From Candidatus Magnetobacterium casense (lineage in GTDB: Bacteria > Nitrospirota > Thermodesulfovibrionia > Thermodesulfovibrionales > Magnetobacteriaceae): a stretch of 43,317 nt of DNA. The stretch spans positions 1 through 43,317 of the forward strand of contig NZ_JMFO01000028.1 of NCBI RefSeq assembly GCF_000714715.1. Direction: 5' to 3'. The notes beneath the pieces are model-generated. The model had not been told where the DNA came from. It saw nothing but the letters and a program-made list of their open reading frames with translations, and ran no database searches. The position numbers and the translations under genes were made by a program. The stretch's first letter is position 1; each line of letters begins with the position of its first letter. Positions 36,187 through 43,317 of the stretch are shown here, piece after piece.

Positions 36187-36604
36187 AGGATACTTCAACA
36201 CCTCTACATCTCCTCAAGTCCATACCAGATTGGCAACAAACACAAGTACATCTCCTCCCCGGACCCCTCCACCTACAGCAAGGTTCACAGGAAGTATCAT
36301 CCCACAATTTTGAGTTTTCTCGAAAAATTTGGTTACTACGACGTCTTTCTGGTAGAACCAAAGACCGGCTACATAGTGTATAGCACCGACAAGGAAGTAG
36401 ACTTCTCAACGAGTCTGCTAAATGGCCCCTACAGCAACACCAATATTGCCAGGGCCTTTGAGGCCACCCTTGCCTCAAATGACAAGGAATTTGTAACCTT
36501 TGTCGATTTTGCCCCCTATGTACCCTCATACAACGTCCCTGCGGCCTTTGTTGCTACCAACATATACAACGGCGACCAAAAGGTCGGTGTACTCATATTC
36601 CAGG
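36187..36604 (+). repeat. 418-bp direct repeat, second copy
   Basis: Directly abuts the first copy. In this copy the receptor frame is restored only for downstream reading, because the join shifts the frame by one base. Confidence 0.92.
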
Positions 36605-37925
36605 TATCGATAAAAAAGATAAATGACATAATGACCAGCAACAAGAGTTGGGAAAAGATTGGTATGGGTAAGACCGGCGAAAGCTATATAGTAGACCATG
36701 GATTTGAGATGCATAGCGACTCACGGATGTTTATAGAAGACCCCGCCGAGTTTTTCAGAAAACTAAAGATTGCCGGCACCCCGCAGGAGACAATGGATAA
36801 ACTCAGGAAAAACAACACCACTATAGAGTTAATCAACGTCAAGGACCTCCTGGGCAAAGAGTCCGGCCATACTACGAGCCATGACATGGAAGATGGTGTC
36901 AATTACCTGCATGATAAGGTGTTGTTCACACACGCACCGTTAAAGATAGAGGGACTCCAGAGTCAATGGATGGTGGTCTCTGCCATCAATGAAGACGAGG
37001 CCTTTGCCATCCTGCATCGCCTCAATTTTGTGATGTGGAGCCTTGGGATAGTGCTTGTGCTTATTATAGTCGGTGTTGGGCTGTATTGGTCGGGAAATAT
37101 CGGCAAGTCGTTGAACCTGATAGTCAGCGACATCACGACGACCTCCTCGGAGCTTGCCACGACCATCAACCAGCACGAGCGCGTGGCAAAGCAACAGGCG
37201 GTCTCCGTCAACGAAACCACCACCACGATGGATGAGCTGACCTCCTCGGCACGTCAATCCGCCGAACAGGCCGAGTCCTCCGCCCTGGGAACGGAAAAGG
37301 CCATGGCCATCGCAGAGGGCGGCAACGCCACGGTCAACCAGATGCTCAACGGGATGATCAACCTTAAGGATAAAGTCCGCGCCGTAGCCGAACACATCCT
37401 GCACCTCAGCGAGCAGACCGGACAGATCGGAAAGATCACTGGCCTGGTCACCGACTTTGCCAGTGAAACCAAGATGCTGGCCATGAATGCCGCAGTTGAG
37501 GCCGTAAAAGCCGGCGAACATGGCACGGGCTTCTCCGTTGTTGCAATGGAAATCCGCAAGCTCGCCGATGAAAGCAAAAAGGCCGTAGACCAGATAAACG
37601 CCCTCGTAAACGACATCCGCAAGGCCACTGATATGACGGTCATGGTCACCGAGGATGGCACAAAGACCGTTGAGGAGGAAATGGCACTCGTACAAAGAAC
37701 GGCAGACGCCTTCAATGGTGTGTTGTTTGCCGTCAAGAGTTCCTTTGAAAGCTCCAAGCAGATTTTTCTCAACATTAAACAGCAATCCCTGGCCATCGGT
37801 CAGGTCGTAGAGGCCATGAACTCCATAAACATCGGCGCCAAGGAGACGTCTTCGGGCATAAGCCAGACAAAGGTCGCTATCCAGAAACTAACCGAGGTCT
37901 CTCAGAACCTCAAAGATATGATATA

Positions 37926-38041
37926 GCGCATTTGACTCGTCAAGAAGAAAGAAAGGGGCGGAGGGGGTGCCGCCCCCCTTCAGAACCCCCTGCAAGGGGA
38001 GGGGCGAGGCGCCCCGGCCGGAAAGAAGTCCCCTTGACCCC
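37926..38041 (+). repeat. Intergenic GC-rich hairpin repeat, copy 7 (long form)
   Basis: GCGCATTTGAC, AAGAAGAAAGAAAGG, hairpin GGGGCGG/CCGCCCC (37955-37961 with 37970-37976), CAGAACCCCCTGCAAGGGG, a middle block almost identical to copy 2, and the core at 38030-38041. It begins within the receptor's stop codon region and may act as its terminator. Confidence 0.8.
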
Positions 38042-38057
38042 ATTTTACCATGCTTTT

Positions 38058-38270
38058 TTAAGAGGATACGGATACTTTTATTTCTTTTACGAGGTTGTCT
38101 ACTGTCTCTTCATTAAACAGTGATTTCCTCATTTCAGTATAATCGCCTTCCCCTTTTTCATATTGCAACAAGAATCTTAACGCACCTGCAATCCCAAGGT
38201 TGTCCTTTAGAACATTCCAACCTGTTTTTTGGATTTCAAAAGGGGTCATATCAAAAACATGCCGACTCAT
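38058..38270 (-). CDS. Small conserved protein of unknown function
   Basis: This is a 70-residue protein beginning MSRHVFDMTPFEIQKTGWNV and containing GIAGALRFLLQYEKGEGDYT, then NEETVDNLVKEIKVS. I recall similar small proteins (xMTPxEIxKxGxxxL...G..G..RF...GxGDYT...) in many environmental bacteria, often beside PIN-type or other toxin genes. No partner gene is visible on either side here. A strong ribosome site (GGAGGAG) stands before the ATG, suggesting real expression. A transmembrane segment is not predicted. The antitoxin idea is a guess from family memory; the function is not known. Confidence 0.7.
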   Translation of the reverse strand: MSRHVFDMTPFEIQKTGWNVLKDNLGIAGALRFLLQYEKGEGDYTEMRKSLFNEETVDNLVKEIKVSVSS

Positions 38271-38362
38271 ATTTTAAAAATCTCCTCCGTAATAAAATTC
38301 ATTAACGTTACTACTTTCACCGTATCTTATTTATATTTCATGGTAACTATACTTTTACACAT

Positions 38363-38471
38363 CCTGGATTCCTGGTCAAGCCAGGAATGACACACTTGGA
38401 AAATGGCTGTAACTGTCATTCCTGCAAAACATGTCCCTGGCTTGAACAGGGAGCAGGAATCCATGCCTTTT
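38363..38471. repeat. Inverted-repeat element, copy 2
   Basis: Begins CCTGGATTCCTGG and ends GGAATCCATGCCTTT, as at 34 kb, with TTCCTGG-TCAAG-CCAGGAA in the left arm and a longer, expanded right arm (CATTCCTGC ... GCAGGAAT). The rest of the 38,271-38,588 gap shows no gene. Confidence 0.65.
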
Positions 38472-38588
38472 AACCGGGAAATAAAAATTACCCTGCTTTT
38501 TAAAGAGGATACCGCTATATGTTATATAATAATAAGATATGAATCGTTTGTCAAGGAATTTATGAACCACAATTCTTGTTGAAGATAA

Positions 38589-38759
38589 ATAAGGGTAGGT
38601 CAAGGAGCCAGGTGTGCCTGGAGTGGTAAAAAGAGGATACATGCAGGAGGTATTATTGAATGTGGGAAAAGGTGTTTTCTAAAATGTCAAGATATAGTAG
38701 GGAAAAAATCTTGCAAGGAGTGTGAATTTTATATCAAAATAAAAAAAGGCGAAATATAA
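38589..38759 (+). pseudogene. Fragment resembling the C-terminal end of a two-CW (cysteine-rich) domain protein
   Basis: An open frame without ATG, GTG or TTG start encodes a cysteine-rich tail: ECGKRCFLKCQDIVGKKSCK followed by ECEFYIKIKKGEI. The CxxCEFYxKIKKG ending resembles the close of two-CW domains that bind metal in sensory or redox proteins. The usual CWE motifs are missing, so this is probably a remnant. A short ATG-started frame in another phase (from 38659) has no recognisable content. Confidence 0.4.
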
Positions 38760-38771
38760 AGGTGCAATTCA

Positions 38772-38780
38772 TGGTATAAT
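38772..38780 (+). promoter_or_regulatory. Extended -10 promoter candidate for cheA
   Basis: TGGTATAAT is a perfect extended -10 box, 33 bases before the cheA ATG. No -35 match was found at 16-18 bases upstream. The predicted leader is about 27 bases and has no Shine-Dalgarno sequence. Confidence 0.5.
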
Positions 38781-38813
38781 AGTTTATGCCTAAGCAGTCA
38801 AAAAATTTAGACC

Positions 38814-41246
38814 ATGATTGACGATGTAGAGATGCGGGAGCTTTTTAAGCTCGAGAGTGACGAGCACTTGAGCGTGCTTGAGAGCAACCTCATGCAGTTG
38901 GAGCAACAGCCTGACAACAAGGAGATACTGCAAGAGATGTTCAGGGAGGCGCACAGTCTCAAGGGGTCTGCCAGGATGCTGGGGGTCTACAAGGTGATGG
39001 AGGTATCACACGCCCTTGAGGACCTGTTTGGAAAGGCACAACGAGGCGACATCGTCTTTACCCCGGCGATAATAGAGAGGATCTATCCCGTGGTTGACGC
39101 AATCGGCAAATTTGTAGCCGAAGCCACCACGGATGCCAGGCCCGGGATAGAGGTCAAGGGTGTCCTTGAGTATCTAAGGCTCGACAGGGAGATGCCAACC
39201 TCCAAGACTCGCCCCCTCCCACAGCCCCAGGGAGAGGAGCCGAAAGCACCTCCACCTTCTCCATCACAGGAACCGGCAAGCGCTGTTGTTGAGGCAATTG
39301 TCGCTGTTGAGATGCCCCCTGCTGTTAAGCCAACGCCTGTGGATGAGACGACTGACGTTGCTGAGGCAAGCACTGCTATCCCCGCCCCTGTCGTTGAGGC
39401 TCAGACAATGGATGTTGCCAAACCGCAAGAGACAACACCGGAGTACAGACCGCCGACAGTAGACATCCCCGGTAAAATCGATTCCGGTAAGAATCGCATA
39501 GAGACAATCCGCGTCGATACCAGAAAGCTCGATAGCCTGATGACCCACGCCGGTGAACTTTCGGTGACAAAGACCAGTATTATCCACAGGTTCAAGGAGA
39601 TCAACGGTATAACGTCGTTCTGTGATGACTGGAACAGCGATGTGCTTTCAAGATACATAATGCTCAAGGAGATGGCTCACGGCAACGAGTTACTGTCAAA
39701 GGCCCTCGTTGACTTCTTCAACCTCCAACGTTCACGGTTTGAAAAGCTGAACAGTTCCCTGAACGAGCTGAAAACCGGCTGGCACGGCGATAACACAAGA
39801 CTGGAATCGGTGACAAAGAAGTTGCACTACGAAATAAGAACCGTAAGCATCCTGCCGATAAAGACGCTGTTTAGGGTGTTTCCCAGACTGGTGCGGGATA
39901 TATCCGTGGCCTTGTCCAAGAGCGTAGACCTCGTCATAGAGGGCGGCGAGACCACCGTTGACAGACAAATCATAGAGGAACTCAAGGACCCGATAATGCA
40001 CCTGCTGCGCAATGCCATCGACCACGGCATCGAAGGCGCTCAAGAACGCCTCAACTGCGGCAAACCCGCCACAGCAACGATTGTCTTGAGGGCGTACAAA
40101 CACGCCAATCAGATAATCGTTGAGGTCGAGGATGACGGGTGCGGTATCAACACCGAAGAGATAAAAAGGACAGCCCTCAAGCATAGACTCACCACCGAAG
40201 AACAACTCCAGGGGATGACCCTTGCCCATATACATGGGCTTATCTTCACTCCCGGCCTGTCCACAAGCAGCATGATCACGGACGTCTCCGGCAGGGGGGT
40301 GGGCCTTGACGTTGTCGCTACCAGGATGGAGGCGCTCAAGGGTAGTGCAAGGGTGGAGTCGGTACAGGGCAAGGGATGTGTGTTTCGGTTGAAGATGCCC
40401 GTAAACATGACCACGACACGAGTCCTGGTGGTTATGGTGGCGGGCTTACGGTTTGCCATACCCGTTGAGTTTGTAACAAAGTCCTTTGTGCTTGCCAGGA
40501 AGGATATATTCAGGCGCGAGGGACGCGATACCATCAAGTACGAAGACCAACCCATATCGCTGGCGCTTCTGTCCGATCTCCTTGAACTGGACAGGGTGCC
40601 CTCCGCTAAGGGCATGGTGGGTGGGGAGCAGTCCCTGACCTGTATAATCCTGTCATCGGATGACCAACTTGTTGGGGTTATCGTGGGACAGATAGTTGAC
40701 GAACAGGAGGTTGTCCTCAAGCGCTACAGCACGCTCCTGCAGCGGGTGAGAAATATATCAGGGGCTGCGATCCTGGAAACCGGCGAGGTCTGTGCCATCT
40801 TAAATCCCGCCGACCTTATAAGGAGTGCGCTAAAGAGGAAGTCCGTGCGTATATCGGAGGAGGTTGTACAACAGCAGTCACGGCTGCGGCGCATATTGCT
40901 GGTGGAGGACACGATTACAACCCGCACGCTAATCAAACGTGTGCTGGACAGCGCAGCCTATGAGGTGGTCACGGCAATAGACGGCCTGGATGCCCTCAAT
41001 AAGCTGCCCACACGCGACTTTGATGCCGTAGTGTCCGATATCCAGATGCCAAACATGGACGGCCTGACACTGGCCGAAACAATACGGGCAGACAAAAAGT
41101 ACAAGGACCTGCCCATAGTGCTTATTACGGCGTTATCCAGCGACGAAGACAAAAAACGAGGCATGAAGGCCGGAGCAAACGCCTACATTACCAAACCAAC
41201 GTTTGATCACAAGGTCTTGTTGGACGTATTAAAACGGCTTATTTAG
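38814..41246 (+). CDS. cheA: CheA chemotaxis histidine kinase with fused receiver
   Basis: This is an 810-residue hybrid CheA. The P1 phosphotransfer domain (about 5-110) has His47 in REAHSLKGSARMLG. A proline- and alanine-rich linker (about 125-225) replaces an obvious P2 domain. The dimerisation region begins IRVDTRKLDSLMTHAGELSV. The ATPase has HLLRNAIDHGIEGAQ, VEDDGCGI and the DVSGRGVGLDVV box. A CheW-like P5 domain (about 530-670) follows, then a C-terminal receiver with Asp742 in AVVSDIQMPNMDGL. CheA-REC fusions are typical of type-IV-pilus or alternative-function chemosensory classes as well as some flagellar ones, so the output cannot be fixed. cheB follows after 14 bases. Confidence 0.95.
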   Translation: MIDDVEMRELFKLESDEHLSVLESNLMQLEQQPDNKEILQEMFREAHSLKGSARMLGVYKVMEVSHALEDLFGKAQRGDIVFTPAIIERIYPVVDAIGKFVAEATTDARPGIEVKGVLEYLRLDREMPTSKTRPLPQPQGEEPKAPPPSPSQEPASAVVEAIVAVEMPPAVKPTPVDETTDVAEASTAIPAPVVEAQTMDVAKPQETTPEYRPPTVDIPGKIDSGKNRIETIRVDTRKLDSLMTHAGELSVTKTSIIHRFKEINGITSFCDDWNSDVLSRYIMLKEMAHGNELLSKALVDFFNLQRSRFEKLNSSLNELKTGWHGDNTRLESVTKKLHYEIRTVSILPIKTLFRVFPRLVRDISVALSKSVDLVIEGGETTVDRQIIEELKDPIMHLLRNAIDHGIEGAQERLNCGKPATATIVLRAYKHANQIIVEVEDDGCGINTEEIKRTALKHRLTTEEQLQGMTLAHIHGLIFTPGLSTSSMITDVSGRGVGLDVVATRMEALKGSARVESVQGKGCVFRLKMPVNMTTTRVLVVMVAGLRFAIPVEFVTKSFVLARKDIFRREGRDTIKYEDQPISLALLSDLLELDRVPSAKGMVGGEQSLTCIILSSDDQLVGVIVGQIVDEQEVVLKRYSTLLQRVRNISGAAILETGEVCAILNPADLIRSALKRKSVRISEEVVQQQSRLRRILLVEDTITTRTLIKRVLDSAAYEVVTAIDGLDALNKLPTRDFDAVVSDIQMPNMDGLTLAETIRADKKYKDLPIVLITALSSDEDKKRGMKAGANAYITKPTFDHKVLLDVLKRLI

Positions 41247-41260
41247 GAAGACAACGATAA

Positions 41261-42340
41261 ATGAAAAAAGTACGCGTGTTGTTAATAGATGACTCTCAGA
41301 TAGCGCTGGCGGTGCTAAAGCGTATGCTGGCCTATGACCCGGACATAGAGGTGGTTGGGGGATTTACCAATGCCGCAGAGGCCCTCCGGATGATACCGAT
41401 GCTTTCGCCGGACGTGATCTGCACCGACCTTCACATGCCGGGGATGGACGGTCTGGTGTTTACCAGGACGGTGATGGAGCGTTTTCCGTTGCCGATCCTT
41501 GTGGTAAGCGTATCGGTACAGGAGCATCATACGCATACCATCTTTGAGCTTCTTGACAATGGGGCAATAGATGTCTTTCCCAAGCCCAAGGGTATACTCG
41601 ATGGCGATTTCGAGCTACATGCAAGGGAACTGACCTCAAAGATAAAGATACTCTCAGGTGTGGTGGCATTTACCAGGCATAAGAAAAGACCACAAGCAGA
41701 CATCAGGACAGGAAAACTATCGAGTCCCACGGCAATAGAAAATCCCCATCACATAAGGATGGTTGCCATAGGGGCTTCCACGGGCGGTCCCCAGGTGCTG
41801 CACGGCATATTTAAGAATCTCCCCGCCGACTTTCCCGCACCCATATTGTGTGTGCAACACATCAGCGAGGGCTTCCTCGACGGCTTTATAGACTGGCTGG
41901 CGCAGGAGTGTAAACTCAAGATAGTCAAGGCCCCTCACGGACAGCCCCCGGTACCAGGCAATATCTACTTCCCCCAGGAGGGCTTCCAACTGGAGATCAA
42001 CAGCCAGGGGCGTTTTAACTGTCTCAACAGGGCAAATTATGACGGTCACTGTCCGTCGGTCACGCTAACGTTCAGGTCTGTTGCGCAGTACTATGGCAGG
42101 ACTTCAGTTGGTATAATCCTGACCGGCATGGGAAGAGACGGCGCCGACGGCATCCTCGATATAGCCAACGCAGGTGGAATAACGATCGCACAGGATGAGG
42201 ATAGTTGCGTAGTCTTTGGTATGCCCAGGCAGGCCATAGAGCTTGGCGCCGTGCGTTGCATCATGTCCGCAGAGGAGATAGCCGCCGTACTCCAGGGTCT
42301 GAGATTCACCGACTGCCGCAGACGCGCCCTTAACATCTGA
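41261..42340 (+). CDS. cheB: CheB protein-glutamate methylesterase/deamidase
   Basis: This 359-residue protein has a receiver domain (about 1-125, Asp56 in VICTDLHMPGMDGL, Lys108 in FPKP). A linker joins it to the methylesterase domain (about 165-350), whose catalytic triad is Ser173 in GASTGG, His200 in VQHI and Asp293 in GMGRDG. Phosphorylated CheB removes methyl groups from chemoreceptor glutamates during adaptation. The start ATG 41261 follows AGGAAGACAACG. No cheR methyltransferase is in the window. A GC-rich repeat hairpin follows the gene. Confidence 0.96.
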   Translation: MKKVRVLLIDDSQIALAVLKRMLAYDPDIEVVGGFTNAAEALRMIPMLSPDVICTDLHMPGMDGLVFTRTVMERFPLPILVVSVSVQEHHTHTIFELLDNGAIDVFPKPKGILDGDFELHARELTSKIKILSGVVAFTRHKKRPQADIRTGKLSSPTAIENPHHIRMVAIGASTGGPQVLHGIFKNLPADFPAPILCVQHISEGFLDGFIDWLAQECKLKIVKAPHGQPPVPGNIYFPQEGFQLEINSQGRFNCLNRANYDGHCPSVTLTFRSVAQYYGRTSVGIILTGMGRDGADGILDIANAGGITIAQDEDSCVVFGMPRQAIELGAVRCIMSAEEIAAVLQGLRFTDCRRRALNI

Positions 42341-42353
42341 CCCCTCCCCATAG

Positions 42354-42441
42354 GGCAATCGTATTTGACCGGAGAAGAAAGAAAGGGGCGGCTCCGCCCC
42401 CCTTTAGAACCCCCCGCAAGGGGACCAGTCCCCTTGACCCC
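42354..42441 (+). repeat. Intergenic GC-rich hairpin repeat, copy 8 (long form)
   Basis: GGCAATCGTATTTGACCGG lead-in, AAGAAAGAAAGG, perfect hairpin GGGGCGG-CT-CCGCCCC (42385-42400), AGAACCCCCCGCAAGGGG, ACCAGT and the core at 42430-42441. It lies about 15 bases after cheB and is the best terminator-like copy, with CCTTT after the stem. Confidence 0.8.
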
Positions 42442-42501
42442 ATTTTTTCACGATCAATTATCATGCCTGAAAAAACCTGTGTCATTTAAGTATATCACCT
42501 C

Positions 42502-42963
42502 TTATGTTTTGATTTTGCTCATTATATTTTCTAAGTCAGTTATGAACGATGGGATATTGATAGAGCAATTAGGAAAATTATCATGTGCTATTTCACACCT
42601 AATCTTATAGCTATCAAGAATATATTGATAATCTTGTTTTGAACTATCGAACAAGAGAGCTGTTTTTTGTTGGAACCTCAAGTTTTTATGTATAATAATT
42701 CCCCATACTCGTTTTTGCGACCATCTCTTCAAAGTCCTTTTTTTACTTATAATTTTTTCACATGCAATATTAATCTTTTCTTCTAAATAAGCAAATAACA
42801 TTACAAAATAAGCTTGATCATTAATCTTTCTCAGTAATTGATAATGTCCCTTTTTAGACGATCTGCAGGTGTTTTCTTTAACTGATAGTTGCCCGTCTGA
42901 TTCCATATAAGCACTATGTATATTGTTGAAAGAAATCATAGGATTTCTTTGGTTCCTTTTCAT
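42502..42963 (-). CDS. HEPN-like small protein
   Basis: This is a 153-residue, mostly helical, basic protein. The stretch YILDSYKIRCEIAHDNFPNC contains R-x4-H (RCEIAH), the arrangement seen in HEPN nuclease and HEPN-like domains, preceded by helices with conserved-looking FVMLFAYLEEKINIACEKI. HEPN proteins are often RNases in toxin-antitoxin or phage-defence systems; this is motif-based only. The start is uncertain: ATG 42963 lies just after the transposase stop, ATG 42981 would overlap that gene, and ATG 42939 has AAGGA upstream. Base composition is much richer in A and T than the neighbouring chemotaxis genes, suggesting it arrived with the IS region. No partner gene is visible. Confidence 0.6.
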   Translation of the reverse strand: MKRNQRNPMISFNNIHSAYMESDGQLSVKENTCRSSKKGHYQLLRKINDQAYFVMLFAYLEEKINIACEKIISKKRTLKRWSQKRVWGIIIHKNLRFQQKTALLFDSSKQDYQYILDSYKIRCEIAHDNFPNCSINIPSFITDLENIMSKIKT

Positions 42964-42964
42964 T

Positions 42965-43317
42965 TCAAGTGGGTAGCCCAATCTTAGTATAATCCAGCTT
43001 ACCTGTTAGCATGTAGATAATAGTCTTTATGTTTTTGAATGTTTTATAACCTCTTGCCTTTGCTTTAGCTGCCTGTACCAGACTATTAAGTCCTTCTAAT
43101 ATTCCATTGTTTATTCTACTTTCATACCATCTCGTTACTCCTGACCAATGCCTTTTTATTGTTTTGGCTGCTTCATATATAGGCTTTAAGCGACTATGAG
43201 TTGCCCAAAAATACCACTTATGTAGTTTTAATTCAAATTCTTCTTGTGTCTGTTCTGTATAAATTGATTGAAAATTTTCACGTATATGAAATGCTCTTAT
43301 AGTTTGTAAATTCAGAT
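42965..43317 (-). CDS. ISL3-family transposase, 3' part (cut by window edge)
   Basis: The last ~117 codons of a DDE transposase of the ISL3 family enter from the right edge and stop at 42965. Recognisable parts are FELKLHKWYFWATHSRLKPI, RHWSGVTRWYESRINNGILE and GLNSLVQAAKAKARGYKTFK. The Glu in NGILEGLNSL is the catalytic third acid of the family, and the tail IIYMLTGKLDY is also typical. The frame is unbroken in this part. The catalytic aspartates and the element's left end lie outside the window. Confidence 0.85.
   Translation of the reverse strand, partial: LNLQTIRAFHIRENFQSIYTEQTQEEFELKLHKWYFWATHSRLKPIYEAAKTIKRHWSGVTRWYESRINNGILEGLNSLVQAAKAKARGYKTFKNIKTIIYMLTGKLDYTKIGLPT

Larger units (their letters stand above)
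35346..37926 (+). pseudogene. Methyl-accepting chemotaxis protein, frameshifted by a 418-bp tandem duplication
   Basis: The receptor begins at the ATG at 35346, after AAAGGAG, with TM1 (about residues 10-32, IILFLALGLLPFILIGSYSY) and a large extracytoplasmic sensor region resembling a dCache-type domain. Bases 35769-36186 are repeated exactly at 36187-36604; 418 is not a multiple of three, so the frame breaks and the first reading stops at 36383. Removing one copy gives one open frame of 720 residues. TM2 then falls at about 420-443 and is followed directly by a signalling domain with the hairpin MLAMNAAVEAVKAGEHGTGF; a canonical HAMP domain is not evident. As it stands the product would be truncated before TM2. 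The event may be recent, reversible or an assembly artefact. Neighbours are the double-CheW gene and, further on, cheA and cheB. Confidence 0.88.

Noticed and set aside
37932..38123. 63-codon open frame after the chemoreceptor
   Set aside because: It is translation of the GC-rich intergenic repeat.

Overview
The window looks like chromosomal DNA of an uncultured, motile, Gram-negative-type bacterium. The best guess is Nitrospirota, possibly near the magnetotactic 'Candidatus Magnetobacterium' group. That is inferred from protein style, the many long signalling proteins and the GC-rich intergenic repeats; there is no 16S gene here, so the assignment is tentative. No tRNA, rRNA, CRISPR array, prophage or replication origin was seen.

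Layout. (1) 1-3.4 kb is an accessory edge: the 5' part of an ISAzo13-type transposase, a decayed CHAT-protease/TPR gene, and a PIN toxin with a small partner. (2) 3.5-8.2 kb holds glgP (alpha-glucan phosphorylase) and tex, closely spaced. (3) 8.3-8.7 kb is a hicBA module with a TTG-started hicA. (4) 8.9-11 kb is a single-domain response regulator plus membrane histidine kinase. (5) 11-14.7 kb, minus strand, carries two secreted DUF1566 paralogues, one with added FG-GAP-type repeats, which share an upstream palindrome. (6) 14.7-17 kb, minus strand, is a REC-PAS histidine kinase coupled to a DUF3786 protein. (7) 17.1-22.1 kb, plus strand, is cheV, an HPt protein, a PD-(D/E)XK (Rpn-like) relative and a MASE1-CHASE hybrid kinase. 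(8) 22.1-26.3 kb, minus strand, is a housekeeping run, trxA-ffh-rpsP-khpA-[gap]-trmD-rplS-rnhB; rimM is missing from its usual place and a palindromic element sits there. (9) 26.5-30.4 kb, minus strand, is a secreted MORN protein coupled to hyfE-, hyfF- and hyfG-like genes. The hyfG-like large subunit has lost its nickel-binding cysteines, as in energy-converting-hydrogenase-related (Ehr) complexes. (10) 30.7-42.3 kb, plus strand, is a second signalling block: a three-receiver hybrid kinase, a double-CheW protein, a chemoreceptor broken by a perfect 418-bp tandem duplication, a CheA-REC hybrid and CheB. (11) 42.5-43.3 kb ends with a HEPN-like small protein and the 3' part of an ISL3-family transposase.

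How the genes fit together. Two chemosensory groups (cheV/HPt and double-CheW/receptor/CheA/CheB) and four further kinases make this a signalling-rich region. CheR and a single-domain CheW are not present, so they must be encoded elsewhere if these arrays are complete. The Ehr-like operon would be a proton- or sodium-translocating membrane module, but several expected subunits (NuoB-, NuoH- and NuoL-like) are absent from the window.

Intergenic space is populated by a GC-rich hairpin repeat family with the core CCCCTTGACCCC (eight copies), by two copies of an inverted-repeat element containing GGATTCCTG, and by short tandem repeats. Some repeat copies lie just after genes and may act as terminators or processing sites; one copy is read through as the N-terminus of a kinase.
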